Shown piece by piece: positions 1-11,767 of a stretch of DNA of 64,000 bases (its first letter is position 1; the number at the start of each line of letters is the position of its first letter). The notes below the pieces were generated by a model. That model was given only the letters and a program-made list of their open reading frames with translations. It searched no databases and was not told the DNA's origin. The DNA is from Aphis gossypii (taxonomy: Eukaryota; Arthropoda; Insecta; Hemiptera; Aphididae). The position numbers and the translations under genes are program-made. The stretch is taken from positions 1 to 64,000 of the forward strand of contig NW_026083046.1 of the NCBI RefSeq assembly GCF_020184175.1, given 5' to 3'.

Positions 1-347
1 CATTCCGGATTTCTACGGTCCATGACAATACGGTTCGATTATTTTTGAATTCCGGAGTTATACGGTCCGGTATATTACGGGTTGTGTGATTATTTTTTCC
101 GGATTTCTACGGTCCGGGACTATACAGTCTTTGTATTTATTCTTTCCGGAAGAATACGGTCCGGGAGTATACATTCCGGATTTCTACGGTCCGTGACAAT
201 ACGGTTCGATTATTTTTAAATTCCGGAATTATACGGTCCGGCATAATACGGTCCGAAAAATATTTTATTCCGGATTTCTACGGTCCGGGACTATACTTAT
301 TTTTTCCGGATATATACGGTCCGTTAGATTATTTTCCGGGTTTTACG
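1..347. repeat. Short GC-rich tandem array (TTCCGGA...TACGGTCCG)
   Basis: At least eight copies of a roughly 20-bp core that opens with TTCCGGA and closes with TACGGTCCG start near positions 3, 50, 97, 146, 174, 220, 270 and 304. They are separated by AT-rich spacers of 10-30 bp, several of which repeat too (GTGACAATACGGTTCGATTA occurs twice). The core contains self-complementary TCCGGA and CGGTCCG blocks. The array is cut by the window start, so its true length is unknown. No coding potential is seen. Confidence 0.8.
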
Positions 348-589
348 GCTCCCCGTAAAAAACCAAGAAATCGAAAAACTCATTTTCCCAACAATTCAAT
401 TATTGGAGATACTGTTTGTTCCACTAGGAGGGCAGAATACATTGATGAACCAAGAACCATGATTATATTATTATGGACCAGAATTATATACAAGTGTACA
501 ACTAAAATGTAGTTAAATCCTATGATGTAAATATAATGCATAATAAAATTACAAAATATGCAACAATATTATATGCATAAACAAATTTA

Positions 590-632
590 AAATGGGTAGT
601 AGGTTTAGGTTTAGGTTAGGTTTTGAATTATT
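590..632. repeat. Degenerate TTAGG-like run
   Basis: A short run of GGTTTAGGTTTAGGTTAGG resembles the insect telomere unit TTAGG. The complementary form CCTAACCTAACCTA occurs near 4231-4245 and another GGTTAGG run near 56660. They are too short to be a telomere and look like interstitial traces. Confidence 0.4.
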
Positions 633-861
633 ATTTTGATAAATAATAATATTAAGCTAATTAATCAGTCTTCATAAAAATATTAGGTAGTAAAGCAGGT
701 CTAACTTAAGTTCCGACCCGCGCGGAATTTCACGGACGTGTAGTAGGTTAGTAGTTTTTGAAGTTACAATAGTGATAAAGGACAGCTGGTAATAATTAAA
801 AAAGATACTGGAATTACAGATGTTAGTGTCATAGATTGCACTTGTAATGTTCTATTTATAG

Positions 862-1627
862 TGACAAGCCTTTTAAAAGATGCCGCATCAGCTTATGAGC
901 ATATTCAATATAGTAACGATAACTGTAAAAGTGGAATTAGGATTGTCCCTTATCCAACAATTATTGTAAAGCTGAAAGAAGGATTTGAAACTCTAGAGAC
1001 CAGTCTCAAAACATATTTAAACTCTACGATACACCAATGCCTGGAATGTGATGAAACCGCATCATCAACAAAGGATTTATCTAGACACATCTTCATCGAG
1101 ACGGATGTATATGCTGATACAAAACAATTTAGTCTTTTACAATTTCCTAAAAAACTTCAAGTGAATACAAAAACGTAAGTTCAACAATTCTTTAAATAAA
1201 ACTGTAGTATATAGTTTATTAATTTATTTATAAGTTAACGTAGTAAGTAAGTTAACGTAGAAATAAAGTGCATGGCCAAAAAGTCATATGTTGACGAAAA
1301 CTTCTAATACATAATTATTAATTAGATAAATGCTGGAACTATGTCAAAATACATAATTTAATATTATACAATTATAATAACCTTATACGACGTAGTTTTG
1401 TATAAAATGTATACAAATATACAATCCTAAAATTAATGGTCTTATATTTCAGTTATATACTTCATGGTGTAGTAGCTTATGGATACGGTCATTATGTGTC
1501 TCATATAAGAAGGTTCAATGGTGTTTGGGAAACACATGACGACCTACAAAAAAAAATTAAATCAAATATCAGCCCAGAAAAAACAAAAGTAAATCCCCAC
1601 CTCCTTATATATATTCAGGAAGAATAA
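862..1627 (+). pseudogene. USP-like (ubiquitin hydrolase) C-terminal fragment, two exons
   Basis: Two exons can be read, about 862-1174 and 1453-1627. They are bounded by a TATTTATAG acceptor, a CGTAAGT donor and a TATTTCAG acceptor, and they join in phase. The first exon has a Cys-x2-Cys of the USP finger type (CLECDE). The second carries GYGHYVSHIRRFNGVWE followed by DDL and VNPHLLIYI, the pattern of the catalytic-histidine end of ubiquitin-specific proteases. The catalytic Cys box that should lie upstream is not seen, so this is a truncated copy. Such domains occur both in host genes and as passengers of insect transposons, and I cannot tell which this is. The family assignment is from motif pattern only. 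Confidence 0.5.
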
Positions 1628-1877
1628 TATCAAATTTATATATTATAATTTTACTTAAATAAATATAATTATTTTAAAATATTGTTTAAATAAATAATAT
1701 ACAAGTGATATGAATAGTTTTTGCATTTTATTAATTTACCTAACCATCCTACAAACTTTAATTTCATATGATAAAAAAACAACTTGTATTAAAATTAAAT
1801 TAAATTAGCAAAGAAATAAATAGTTTTATATTTAACTAATTTAATGAAAAAAAAAAATCAATTATATGATTATATAA

Positions 1878-2264
1878 AAAAAGATTTGCAATTAGGGAAA
1901 CTCGATTTGCAATTATTTGCAATTGACTTGCAATTGTTTGGCGGTATTTTGAAATCGATCGGACAAAGTGGGGGGGGGGGCTGGCTAAAAAAGTTGAAAA
2001 ATTCGTAAAAAATATAAAAAAAGATTTGCAATTAGGGAAACTCGATTTGCAATTATTTGCAATTGACTTGCAATTGTTTGGCAGTATTTTGAAATCGATT
2101 GGACAAAGTGGGGGGCTACGTGAATTTGCCCCCCCCCAATATTGAATTTTATTTTACTCAAAACTGGATGATTTGCAATTAGGGAAACTCGATTTGCAAT
2201 TATTTGCAATTAATTTGCAATTGTTTGGCGGTATTTTGAAATCGATCGGACAAAGTGGGGGGGC
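1878..2264. repeat. Three-unit tandem repeat, about 145 bp spacing
   Basis: A block starting GATTTGCAATTAGGGAAACT and ending in ATCGATCGGACAAAGTGGGGG occurs three times, beginning near 1883, 2024 and 2171. Units are 91-95% alike by eye and end in a G-run of 5-10 bases. Each unit contains four copies of TTTGCAATT or TTGCAATTG. The short open frame across the array on the - strand is only the translated repeat. Confidence 0.85.
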
Positions 2265-2289
2265 CAACTTCATGTACATACTTTGTAGA

Positions 2290-3353
2290 CAGTGTAACAA
2301 AACAGAAATGTAAACCTCAGCCACCTACAATTAAAAATTGGATACTAACTTTGAAAGGTAATTAATTTAAAATGATGTGGGAACTTTATACACGGATTTA
2401 TATTGTTCAATTTGTTACATATATTTTTGTTTCTTTATTTTCACAGAATTTCAAAATGTAGTCAAAGTTATGGATACTAACGGTGTGCATTCTATACTTA
2501 AGTAACTTTAATCAGGATCCATTGGAGAACATGTTTGGTGCTTTGCGGGCTCTAGGTTACAGGAATAATAATCCTAATTGCCAGATGTTTGCAAATTCTT
2601 ACAGAACTTTGGTGTTGAACAATTTTCTGTCAAGTTAATCGCCTGGCAGCAACTGTGAAGATGACCAAGGTAATAGTGGGCTGATGTCATTTCAAACTTT
2701 ATTTGAGGCTTACTCAAATGAAATGTTCCAAGCAGAGGTGACTGAACCATTACAAGACAGAGTTGCTGATGGAAAACTACAAAAAAAACCAATAACAGAA
2801 ATTACCCACTCTCAACTTGAACAACAAACCAATACTTATATAGTTAGATACATTTGTAAAAAAACTCAATACAGTGTTCCTCAAAGATTGTTCCAAGTAC
2901 CTGAAAGAAATCTGCACGTCAACTCCAACAGGACAGTATGATCTTGTTAAAAACAGGGATTACCAATTAAATGAGAAATTAAATTTTAAATACCCCAATA
3001 CAACATTTTGTCAACTTGTCCAAAACACTATTGATATTATTTATAAGTATTTACCGAGTATATGTCATCATTCATTGTTAAAATGTGAATTAGTTCAAAT
3101 TATTAATAAAACTATTGATACCAACATTGTATCATGTACAAGTCACAAATCAGAATTAGGCAAAAGATTTTTAGAATTTTTAATTAAACTTTTTGTCCAT
3201 AACTGGTGCACACATATCAACAGAATATTAGCTGCAAAGATGTATATCACTAGTAAAGAAAGTGATCAAATAAAAATATTAGCATCTACAAGATACAAAA
3301 AATTCTCCAAAAAGCCTCAATTTAAAAAAAATAAGAAATATTATAATGTATAA
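2290..3353 (+). pseudogene. P-element/THAP9-type transposase, C-terminal remnant
   Basis: Near 2320-2357 the frame reads a PPTIKNWILTLKG-like piece ending at a GGTAATTAA donor. After a TTTTCACAG acceptor it continues through DPLENMFGALRALGYRNNN, then the residues up to SPGSNCED, and on to a C-terminal Cys/His-rich tail ending at 3353. Order and wording match the last two exons of the nested P-type gene at 30478-33963 (for example DSLENFFGAIRS and SPGANCEED there), so the two are one family. The Glu of the ENMFG box is the position of the last catalytic acidic residue of the RNase H-like fold. Stops near 2505 and 2636 and frame changes near 2870 make it dead. Confidence 0.75.
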
Positions 3354-3615
3354 AATTATATTTATTATTATCTCTTAATGTCATTAAATTTAAAATGTTA
3401 AATAATATTTAAATTTTTCAGTATTTTTCTTGTTTTTTTCAGTTTATTATTTATTTTTTATAATATTCATTATAATTATAATTAAATGTTTTATATTAAT
3501 ATATCTACTCGTATATTTATTTAAATTGCTGTTGTTATCCTATCACTATAATTAATAATAATACATTGGTAAAGAAAAAAAGAATTTTAATTTATAAATT
3601 CAAAAAAAAGCGGGA

Positions 3616-4250
3616 ATGTATTATGAACCAGCCGCCGCCGCCGCCATAAATCTGATATCGAACATCTGGGGCACTGTTATCAATGCACAAAAAACTAACA
3701 CAGCACTACAGCAGTTGCCTATCTATTTGTATTCTTGTCTATGCACTATACCGCGTACGCAGTGTCGTTGTATTTGTTGTCGTGGTACTAGTGTACAGTT
3801 ATCGTATTATGTGTCTCGTGTTTTATATCTAAGTATGTTCCTTTTAGCGACTTACGAGCTCGCGCTACCGTTACGCTCGATTCACGCTCTCTTCTTTCTA
3901 GACGCCCGAACCGTCAAGTCGCTAAACTCTTTAGCTGTCCTAATTTTTGTCAACCGACTGTTTATTACGACCTCGTGCTCCGTCGATCTATTTTTTTCGT
4001 AACCCCGTCACGTAACACTTATATTTTTTGCTATTGTGTATTTTATTATTTTTGTGTTGTTAATAAATCTTTTTTGTACACTCGAAATTCGACCAGTACG
4101 CTTTCGAGTATTTTATTTCACACTCCAGTCCTTTTTCAGGAAAACGTTATTTCGACTTACACGCGTCCAACAGAGTCGCGTAAGTAGTTGGCTGATAGTG
4201 TCCCGACCACGAACTAGGTCAGTTTTTTAACCTAACCTAACCTACACCAC
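3616..4250 (+). other. Possible LTR or promoter-like remnant, no gene
   Basis: This stretch is clearly richer in G+C than its surroundings. It starts with a (CCG)n tract near 3633 and has an AATAAA signal near 4062. Open frames here have no recognisable domain and show low-complexity hydrophobic content. The look is that of a retroelement LTR, but I could not find matching ends or a target duplication. Confidence 0.25.
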
Positions 4251-5490
4251 TATCACCACAAACTATATGATAACTGTAATGCTCACCAGCCATAAGACCA
4301 ATGTAAAGATAACCGAGATAGCGTATTAGAAAAAGACAGCAGATAAGAATGGTGCTGCTATCTTTTTTTATTAAACATGACAATATTATGATTCGACATA
4401 AACGACTTAAACGTTTTGTTTTATGTTATTGAAAACTAAGGTTTTAAACTCAAACTTAAAAAAAAGTAGAACAGTGAGCAGTTAAGAATTTAGGATGGTT
4501 AGGAATCTGAGTTATAATTAAACATTTAAATTTTTTAAATATTTTTACTTCATTTAAATTTGAATTGAGCTTGATTTATTTTATAATAAATAATTATTTT
4601 CATTGTATGCTTTTATTTGAATATTACTGCTTATTTATGCTCTTATTTTTTTAAAACTTATTTATCATAAAATTATTTGTAGTGTATGCTTTTATTTTTA
4701 TTTTGCTTTAATGGTTGTATGAATGTTTTTTAATGTAATAAATCAACTATCATATTTCACACTTCTTATATAGTTGAATATTTTGATAGTTTATTTTAAA
4801 TAAAATATTTGTATTGATGTATAGTTGTATTGTCATTACAGGAAAAAATATCTAGCTGAAGTCAACTCAACATAAATTACCTAGTTAATTTAACGGATTA
4901 TTAAACTTCAAGGTTATGACTATAGTTAAAGTATCTTTAATTTCTTATTGTTACTTTAAATAATTATTTATTATAGAAAATGTTGGCCAAAAAGTATGAC
5001 AAACATCTATTGAAAATTTTATTTAGGTACTGGATCTTTCCAGTAGTAATCGTAGCTAGATTATAAATCTACAACATTAAGTTAAGTTAGAAAAGTAGTA
5101 AGAACAATAATTGAGGTAAATTTTAGGTGCAGGTAAGTAGTGTAAGTAACTATTCTTTCAATTATTAAAAATATTATAAATATCTTCTATGCTTTTATTT
5201 TAATAAAAATCAAATTTTCGTTATTTTATATGTTTATAATTATGAATTAAAGCCTTCTAACTTTAAATTTACAACTTAATATTTTATCCCAATATTAAAC
5301 ATATAACTCCCCACAACTTCCTTTACATGTAGAAGTTCACAAGAAAAGCGTGTTTCAATACTTGTTATAGGTATTATAAATTATAATTATCTACTAATAA
5401 ACTATTTACTTATCGTTAAATTATTTATATTCTATTAATTTAATCATAAAGATTTTGTGGAAGTTAAAAAATCAATAATGAGACCACATT
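4251..5490. other. AT-rich intergenic sequence
   Basis: About 1.2 kb of AT-rich DNA with no open frame of note, no terminal repeats and no RNA gene that I could recognise. Confidence 0.5.
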
Positions 5491-5866
5491 TTAACCCTTT
5501 CAGACCCCAGGGTCACTTTTGTGACCCAATGTTTGATTCTCCGATTATTTATAAATATGTAGTGTATGGCGAACGTTCTGTATACGTATTAATGTATAAA
5601 ATTCCGTAGAATTCGATAACGTCATTATTACCCTCATAATAACTATTGGTCGGTTGATATTAGTATATTTCTATAAATAAATAGAATGGAAAAAATGTTT
5701 CATGTTTTGTTTTGATTTTTGATTAATAGAAACGAATTTAATATTAACAACGAGTTGTATATTTTTATCTTGGAAGAATATAAGTTACTTTATCTAATAA
5801 TATCGCAAACATTATTGTATTCCCATTATATGGTACGATACGATTGATTGAATATTTTTTTTCCCG

Positions 5867-7606
5867 ATGATGAACTTCAGGATTTATTATGTGAATTTGA
5901 AAATGAGGATATTGCCCATGACTTACCAAACATCTCTGATGATAATAATACTATTTCGAATGAAAATAATTATACCGTTACTGATAAAAAAAAGTATAAA
6001 ATGGCTCAATGAACCTTTCCAAAGTTTAAACTTACAACTAGATGATTTAGAAAATGAAGTTTACCCCACATCTATGCCATCACCAATTGATTATTTTAAT
6101 CACTATTTTCATGAAGATTTTTTCGATACTATAGCTTTTAATACCACGTTATATACAGTTCAAAAGGGAATACAATTCCAGCCAACAAACGGCATGGAAA
6201 TAAAATCACTTATTGCGATTCATATCATAATGGGATCATTAAAATTTCCACGGGTACGAATGTATTGGGAGGAGACATTTAGAATTAATATTGTAGCAAA
6301 TACTATGACTCGGGATCGTTTTTTTCAGCTCAGATCCAATTTACATATTATAATTGACAATAACAGTATCCCAATTAATAATAAAGATAAATTTATAAAA
6401 GTTCGACCTCTGTATGGTTTAATAAAAAAGAAGTGTAATAGTTTAGTTAAGGAACGCAACTTAAGTGTTGATGAACAAATGGTGCCTTTTAAGGGCACCC
6501 TTTCAGTAAAGCAATATATGGAAGGGAAGCCATGTCCTTGGGGCATAAAAATATATGTACTTGCAGGACAAAGTGGTACAGTTTATGATTTTTTATTGTA
6601 TCAAGGTGGATCTACTGAAATAAATTCTGATTTACAAAAACAATTTGGAATTGGTGGTGCTACTGTATTGCAATTAACTGAAGGAGTAAAAAAAAATTCT
6701 CATTTCTTATATTTCGATAATTTTTTTTCTTCGTTTCAATTATTTGAACGACTTTATCAGAAAGGAATTTATGCAGCTGGAACTATAAGTACAAATCGTT
6801 TTGCTAATAAACCTCTTTTGGCAGATAAAATAATGTCAAAAATGGGACGTGGAACGTCTTACGAAATAAAATCTAAAAAAATCAATAACTTTTCTTTAGG
6901 CATATTAAAATGGTACGATAATAAACCAGTGAATATAGCATCTAATTTTATTACGTCTGGTGAAGTAGAAATTATAAAACGTTGGGATAAAAAAAATAAG
7001 TTATATTTAGAAGTAGAAAGACCGGAAATTATAACTTTATATAATAAATCAATGGGTGGCGTAGACAAAATCGATCAACTTATAAGTACTTATAGAACAT
7101 TTATAAAATCGAAAAAATGGACATTACGACTTATAGTACATGCTTTTGATTTGGTAGTGGCTAATTGTTGGATTCAATATTTAAAGGATGCAAAGTATTT
7201 AAACATCCAAAAAAATAAAATTCTAGATTTGTTACATTTTCGGCTGCAGTTAGCTAATGAAATAATAAATTGCCGTAAACCAATAACACCAAAAAGAAAA
7301 GGTAGACCTAGTAATACCTCTACTGATAAGAGTTCAAGATGTTCTTCCAATTCTGAAGATATATGCACACAGCTGTCTCCGCAAACAAATAAAAAAATAA
7401 AAACTGACAGTCCTATACCTCCCGATGCAGTAAGATACGATACAATAGATCATTTGCCTGGTATTGATAGCTTGAAAAATCCTACGAAATGCAAGCATCC
7501 AAAATGTACACGAAAACATCGAACACACATTTTTTGTGAAAAGTGTAAAGTACACCTGTGTTTGGCTTCAGGAAGAAATTGCTTTGCTGATTTCCATAAG
7601 AAGTAA
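5867..7606 (+). CDS. piggyBac transposase, N-terminus frameshifted
   Basis: A cut-and-paste DDE/DDD transposase acting on the terminal repeats of this element. From about residue 45 the 579-codon frame matches the family: the first catalytic Asp in SVDEQMVPF, the second in YFDNFFSS, the third in GGVDKIDQL with a YRTFIKSKKW motif after it. A C-terminal Cys/His-rich zinc-binding tail has CKHPKCTRKHRTHIFCEKC. No stop interrupts the frame. The first 40 or so residues are hydrophobic and unlike the family. In another frame, from about 5860 to 5998, lies an acidic stretch (DDELQDLLCEFENED) of the kind piggyBac transposases usually begin with. The two frames meet at a run of eight A near 5991, so a one-base indel has separated them. 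No in-frame ATG is seen for the acidic part, since a TGA lies just upstream. The copy is nearly intact but probably inactive. Confidence 0.88.
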   Translation: MMNFRIYYVNLKMRILPMTYQTSLMIIILFRMKIIIPLLIKKSIKWLNEPFQSLNLQLDDLENEVYPTSMPSPIDYFNHYFHEDFFDTIAFNTTLYTVQKGIQFQPTNGMEIKSLIAIHIIMGSLKFPRVRMYWEETFRINIVANTMTRDRFFQLRSNLHIIIDNNSIPINNKDKFIKVRPLYGLIKKKCNSLVKERNLSVDEQMVPFKGTLSVKQYMEGKPCPWGIKIYVLAGQSGTVYDFLLYQGGSTEINSDLQKQFGIGGATVLQLTEGVKKNSHFLYFDNFFSSFQLFERLYQKGIYAAGTISTNRFANKPLLADKIMSKMGRGTSYEIKSKKINNFSLGILKWYDNKPVNIASNFITSGEVEIIKRWDKKNKLYLEVERPEIITLYNKSMGGVDKIDQLISTYRTFIKSKKWTLRLIVHAFDLVVANCWIQYLKDAKYLNIQKNKILDLLHFRLQLANEIINCRKPITPKRKGRPSNTSTDKSSRCSSNSEDICTQLSPQTNKKIKTDSPIPPDAVRYDTIDHLPGIDSLKNPTKCKHPKCTRKHRTHIFCEKCKVHLCLASGRNCFADFHKK

Positions 7607-7712
7607 TGATGAATAACATACGATTACTCAACTACTCAAGTAGAATATTTTATTTTTTAAGGTTTATATTTATTTTTTGTTAACATATTAAAGTTGAATA
7701 AGTGAATTGTAT

Positions 7713-8250
7713 TGTTACAGACCTATACTGTCCGTATCGATTATTTTATATGCATAAGATCATACAATGTCAAATTTCCTAACTTGTAAAATTAATACCA
7801 CAGGCACACGAGTACAGGACACGAGAGAGTAGAATATTATATTAATGTAATAATTTGACAATTAAAGTAAATTCACCGTCTCTTTGCAAAAGTCGAAACT
7901 CGGTGTCTTAACGATTCGATAAGAACCATGGGTAAGAATACACAAGCAGTCGTTCCGGGACCCCTCGTATGACGAAGTCACCGCCCACTCTTGTAAGAAA
8001 TCATATATAAGAGGGATCGAGACAAGAGCTCGACAGACGGTTACTGTATAACCAACGAATAGGGATATCTATGACACTCAGAGGCCGGTCGTAACACCAC
8101 TCACCATCTTATTTTATATATTTTACATTAAGCTTATAATATTTGTATTCGTGCAAGAACTATTTTAATAAACAATTAACTTATACTTGAACAACACGAC
8201 GTATTCATTTTGTACGTTGATGCATGAATCGACCTAGTCGGGACGCAACA
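7713..8250. mobile_element. Solo LTR inside the piggyBac element
   Basis: A 538-bp block begins TGTTAC and ends GCAACA and is flanked by GTAT on both sides (7709-7712 and 8251-8254). It contains a TATA-like CATATATAAGAGG near 8002 and an AATAAA near 8168, as expected of an LTR. A 4-bp duplication fits Ty3/gypsy integrases. No internal region is present, so this is what recombination between two LTRs leaves behind. It belongs neither to the LTR of element A nor to that of B in this window. Confidence 0.75.
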
Positions 8251-8743
8251 GTATACTACCACTGAATATTGTAAAAGGTTTTTATTTAATTTATTATAAT
8301 TAAGTACATAAAATTGCAGTTATTGTAAAATAATATAAGTTTTTTTCGTTAAATAATAAAATAAAAATTAAATTAAATTTCTTGTATATTTCATTCCATT
8401 AAAGCCGACGGGTCACTTTTGTGACCCTACCAGTTTTCTAGGTAAAAATAAATTAAATCACTTAAAACTTTGTCAACATTATTTTTTTACCTATATAATA
8501 AGATAAATGAAAAAAAAATTTTTTTTTCTTAAAAAAAAGTCAGGTCTGAAAGGGTTAAGAACCAAACTAAAGTAATAAAGTCCAAAATAATATCACAGAC
8601 CTTAATAAATTAATTTAAGATATTAGCGCCATGTGTAAGACAAAGATAGTAGCACCATTAGCATGGCTAAATAACGAGGTATGATCACAGTTCTGTGATA
8701 CGCATGTAGATGACGTCAGCCGGAAGGAATTATTATCAAATTA

Positions 8744-11700
8744 TTATCTAGAACACAAAAGTAGAGTACAGTTTCCAGTTAACATTTTAATGGAATTGTG
8801 GAGTAAAATACTGCGAATGGCATATTTAAATTGTAAACAGTTTAGGTTCTTGTTACATCCAAATCTTCCTTTAATATGCCCAAAAAGTAGTTCAATAGCA
8901 TCCTGACTAAACTTATATGTCAATACATACTTAAAATCATGATCAAATAAAACCTTACACACTGAAAAAATTGATTTAATGGTTGTAGCAAATCCAATAA
9001 TAAAAGTCCTTCTTCTTGATTGCCATAATGGTTGTCCTGATGTATGTTTCAGTGAGTATAAATATGCTATATTATTTCTCATTCTTGATTCTAAATATTC
9101 TAAATTTGATGGATATATTGGTTTTTTGTATCCTTTAGTAAATGGATTCCTTGAATTCAAAAAATCAAAAATCTCATCGATAATTCGTATGAATTTTATA
9201 GTAGCTTCACAATTTTTAAACTCTTCTGAAGTACTTTGTAAAAATTGAAGAGCATCTGCAACTGAGCTACTGAGAGTTTGGGTAGCTAATTTCACTTTCA
9301 TACTATTATTCCTCCAATAAATATGTGAAGAACTCAGTTTGTTTGCTAATTTAAATCCAACATTATTTTGAATTTTAGAAAGTTGCTCTATGTATCTCCA
9401 CTTAATCAAATTATCATTTTCATCTAAAAACGCTTTAAACGAGCCCAAGGCATTTCTTGCTAATTTAATGTTGTGGCATGCATCTGGAGTGTAATATATA
9501 ATCTTTTGACCATCATTGAAGTAACACTTGATATCATCATATGGCTGGTACAAATCACAACCCAGCAAATGGAATGTACTAAGGTTAGAATTAGCACCAT
9601 CACATGTAATACTTATTACATTTATATTATGTTCTTGACATTTTAAAAGAGCTAATTTAATCGATTCAGTTTGTACAGGTGATTTCATTTTGTCTACGAA
9701 CCAATATCCTATGGGCCATTTCCAATTGCTTTTCAAACCAGTTAGCAAAAACACTAACACTTCAGTTGCTGGACTTTCACAATCTTCAATTGAAATATTA
9801 TTACCATAATCGCAATACCCAACATATCTAGGTAATTAAAATTTTTTAAAGTAATTAAATTAATTTAAGTTCTTATAATGAATAACTGTTTTAGATATAC
9901 GAGAAGAAATATAACAAACCTATTATTTGCTCGATCCCAATGAATTTCTTTTTTAATACTCATTGAGTCTATGACTAAACAACAATCATTCGTTTCAAAT
10001 TTACCAATTTCTGTCAAGACATCTAATAAAATACCAGTTTCTGCATTAACATTAGTCATCCCATTCCTTATACTGCTTGGATCTGGTAAGCTGAGAACTG
10101 ACCTATTTAAAAATTAGGTATCAGTTTATATTTATTATGCTGAATATATAGGTGCGAAGCCATTACAATAATTACCTAACATAATTGTATGCCTTGGGTG
10201 AATAAAAGTATAATGTTGTGGCAAATTTTTTAACGTCGTCGTGATACCTTCTACCCTTTGGTTTTACATTTTCATTATTAATCATATCATTTAAAAAAAG
10301 TTTTAAAAGAATTGTTTTCAATGACATTCGTTGTTTCTACATCTGTAGCTGATTTTATAGCTTGCATTTTATTTTTAATTTATAAACCGTATATTTAAAA
10401 TAAGTAACTTTATTAAAAAGCTTATATAATGGAAGCTTTATAAATATTCATAATACCACATTTATACAAAACGGTAGGTACCTAACATGGATGTTAATAT
10501 AAAAGGTACAAAAAAGCATAAAACACAACATTTAGATTTAAAAATAAATAAAATATATTTTCATTATTAATAAATAAACATTTATGTATATAAATAAAAA
10601 ATGATTCACAAAATACATATTTCACATATAATTGATTGACATTCCCACCCAGTTGACAACCAATTTGCCTGCTACCAATAATGTGCCTGTGTCTTGAGTG
10701 TCTTTCATTTAATGTACCACCGTCCACTAATCACCATAAAATATAATTTATAATTTATTGTGTAACTAACAAAAAAATCACAATATGCATAATGTAGGTA
10801 AGACAATATAATATATCAAATATTAATTTATCCACCATGTTACTGTTAGTAATATCAAGTATAACATTCATGTTATTTAAAGTACCCATAAACACAAAAC
10901 AAAATTAAGTTAAAGAAGTTATTGAAAAAATACCTGTAAATTAATAATTGTTTTTTTTTGTCTTCGAACTTTTTGTTGAAGACATTTTACTTTTTTTTTT
11001 AGAGCAACTATTCCAGGACTGAGTTTGTTTTCATTTTTTTTTGGTTTATTTTCATCTATCAAATTTTGCTCTGGTACAACATTAATGACAGAAGTCTCAA
11101 TATTTGAAGAAGAACCATCAGTAGTTACTAAAATAAATAATAATAAATTAATTATAATTTAATTATCTTACTAATAAATTCCTTTAAGTTAATTTTAAAT
11201 TAAAATACTAGTATTTGGAATATTTTGTTTAATTTTTTGTATTGCTCTTCTTTTTTTTATAGGCTTTATTAAATGTTGTGGAAAATTAAAAACACTTGGA
11301 ACTGCTTCGTCATTTAATCTAAAATTTTGTTAAAGAAATAATATTTGTAAAATTGTATTTTCTTTATAATAAATATGTGTAATAGGTATATATTATGATA
11401 CATATTTTATTATAAACAACAAAACCTGATAAAAATCCAATAGTTTACCTTCGAAAATTAATATTTGGTCGAACAAGGTAGTCTTTATCAATAAAATGGG
11501 CACTACAAATTTTGTGGTAATTAGAAGGAGTAAAATTTTCTCTGCGAATAGCAACTAACCATTGTTTTTTTCGTTCTGAACATTGAGGGAATCTATAATA
11601 AATTATTCAATTACATATTTTGGTATTTATAATTATTATTATAACATATGATCTGCTATACTTATGGATACATATTTGATCAAATAAGTAGAAACTTACG

Positions 11701-11767
11701 AAAAAAATTGGACTTTATCTCGTCCATCTCTATTGGAACAACCAAAAGCACAACATGAAACGGGCAT
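8744..11767 (-). CDS. P-element/THAP9-type transposase, seven exons, open
   Basis: Seven exons on the - strand join in phase: 11700-11767, 11449-11592, 11209-11318, 10934-11127, 10176-10336, 9920-10102 and 8744-9827, together 1944 bp or 647 codons plus stop. All introns are GT...AG. Exons 1-3 give a THAP C2CH zinc finger: CCAFGC (Cys-x4-Cys), a Trp, KICSAHF (Cys-x2-His) and the AVPSVF box. Exon 4 ends in a Lys/Gln-rich coiled coil. Exons 5-7 hold the P-type RNase H-like core with LVIDSMSIKKEI, SITCDGANSNLS and DAIELLFGHIKG, which I take as the Asp, Asp and Glu catalytic positions. The product should bind element ends and catalyse transposition. No stop or frameshift is seen, so it is either a young element or a domesticated gene. 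I could not find its terminal inverted repeats. The exon borders are my own prediction; exon 3's donor is the least certain. Confidence 0.8.

Larger units (their letters stand above)
5495..8554 (+). mobile_element. piggyBac element with TTAA target duplication
   Basis: The left end reads TTAA then CCCTTTCAGACC at 5491-5506. The right end reads GGTCTGAAAGGG then TTAA at 8543-8558. Perfect 12-bp terminal inverted repeats starting CCCTTT and a TTAA duplication are the signature of piggyBac. Both ends also carry a subterminal palindrome GGTCACTTTTGTGACC (near 5511 and 8410). The element encodes one transposase and has a solo LTR inserted downstream of it at 7713-8250, so the unexpanded element would be about 2.5 kb, the usual size for the family. 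Confidence 0.93.

Noticed and set aside
3616..4230. Three overlapping + strand frames of 64-128 codons
   Set aside because: They overlap in different frames, contain no domain and start in a CCG tract; the block looks like a decayed LTR or promoter, not a gene.
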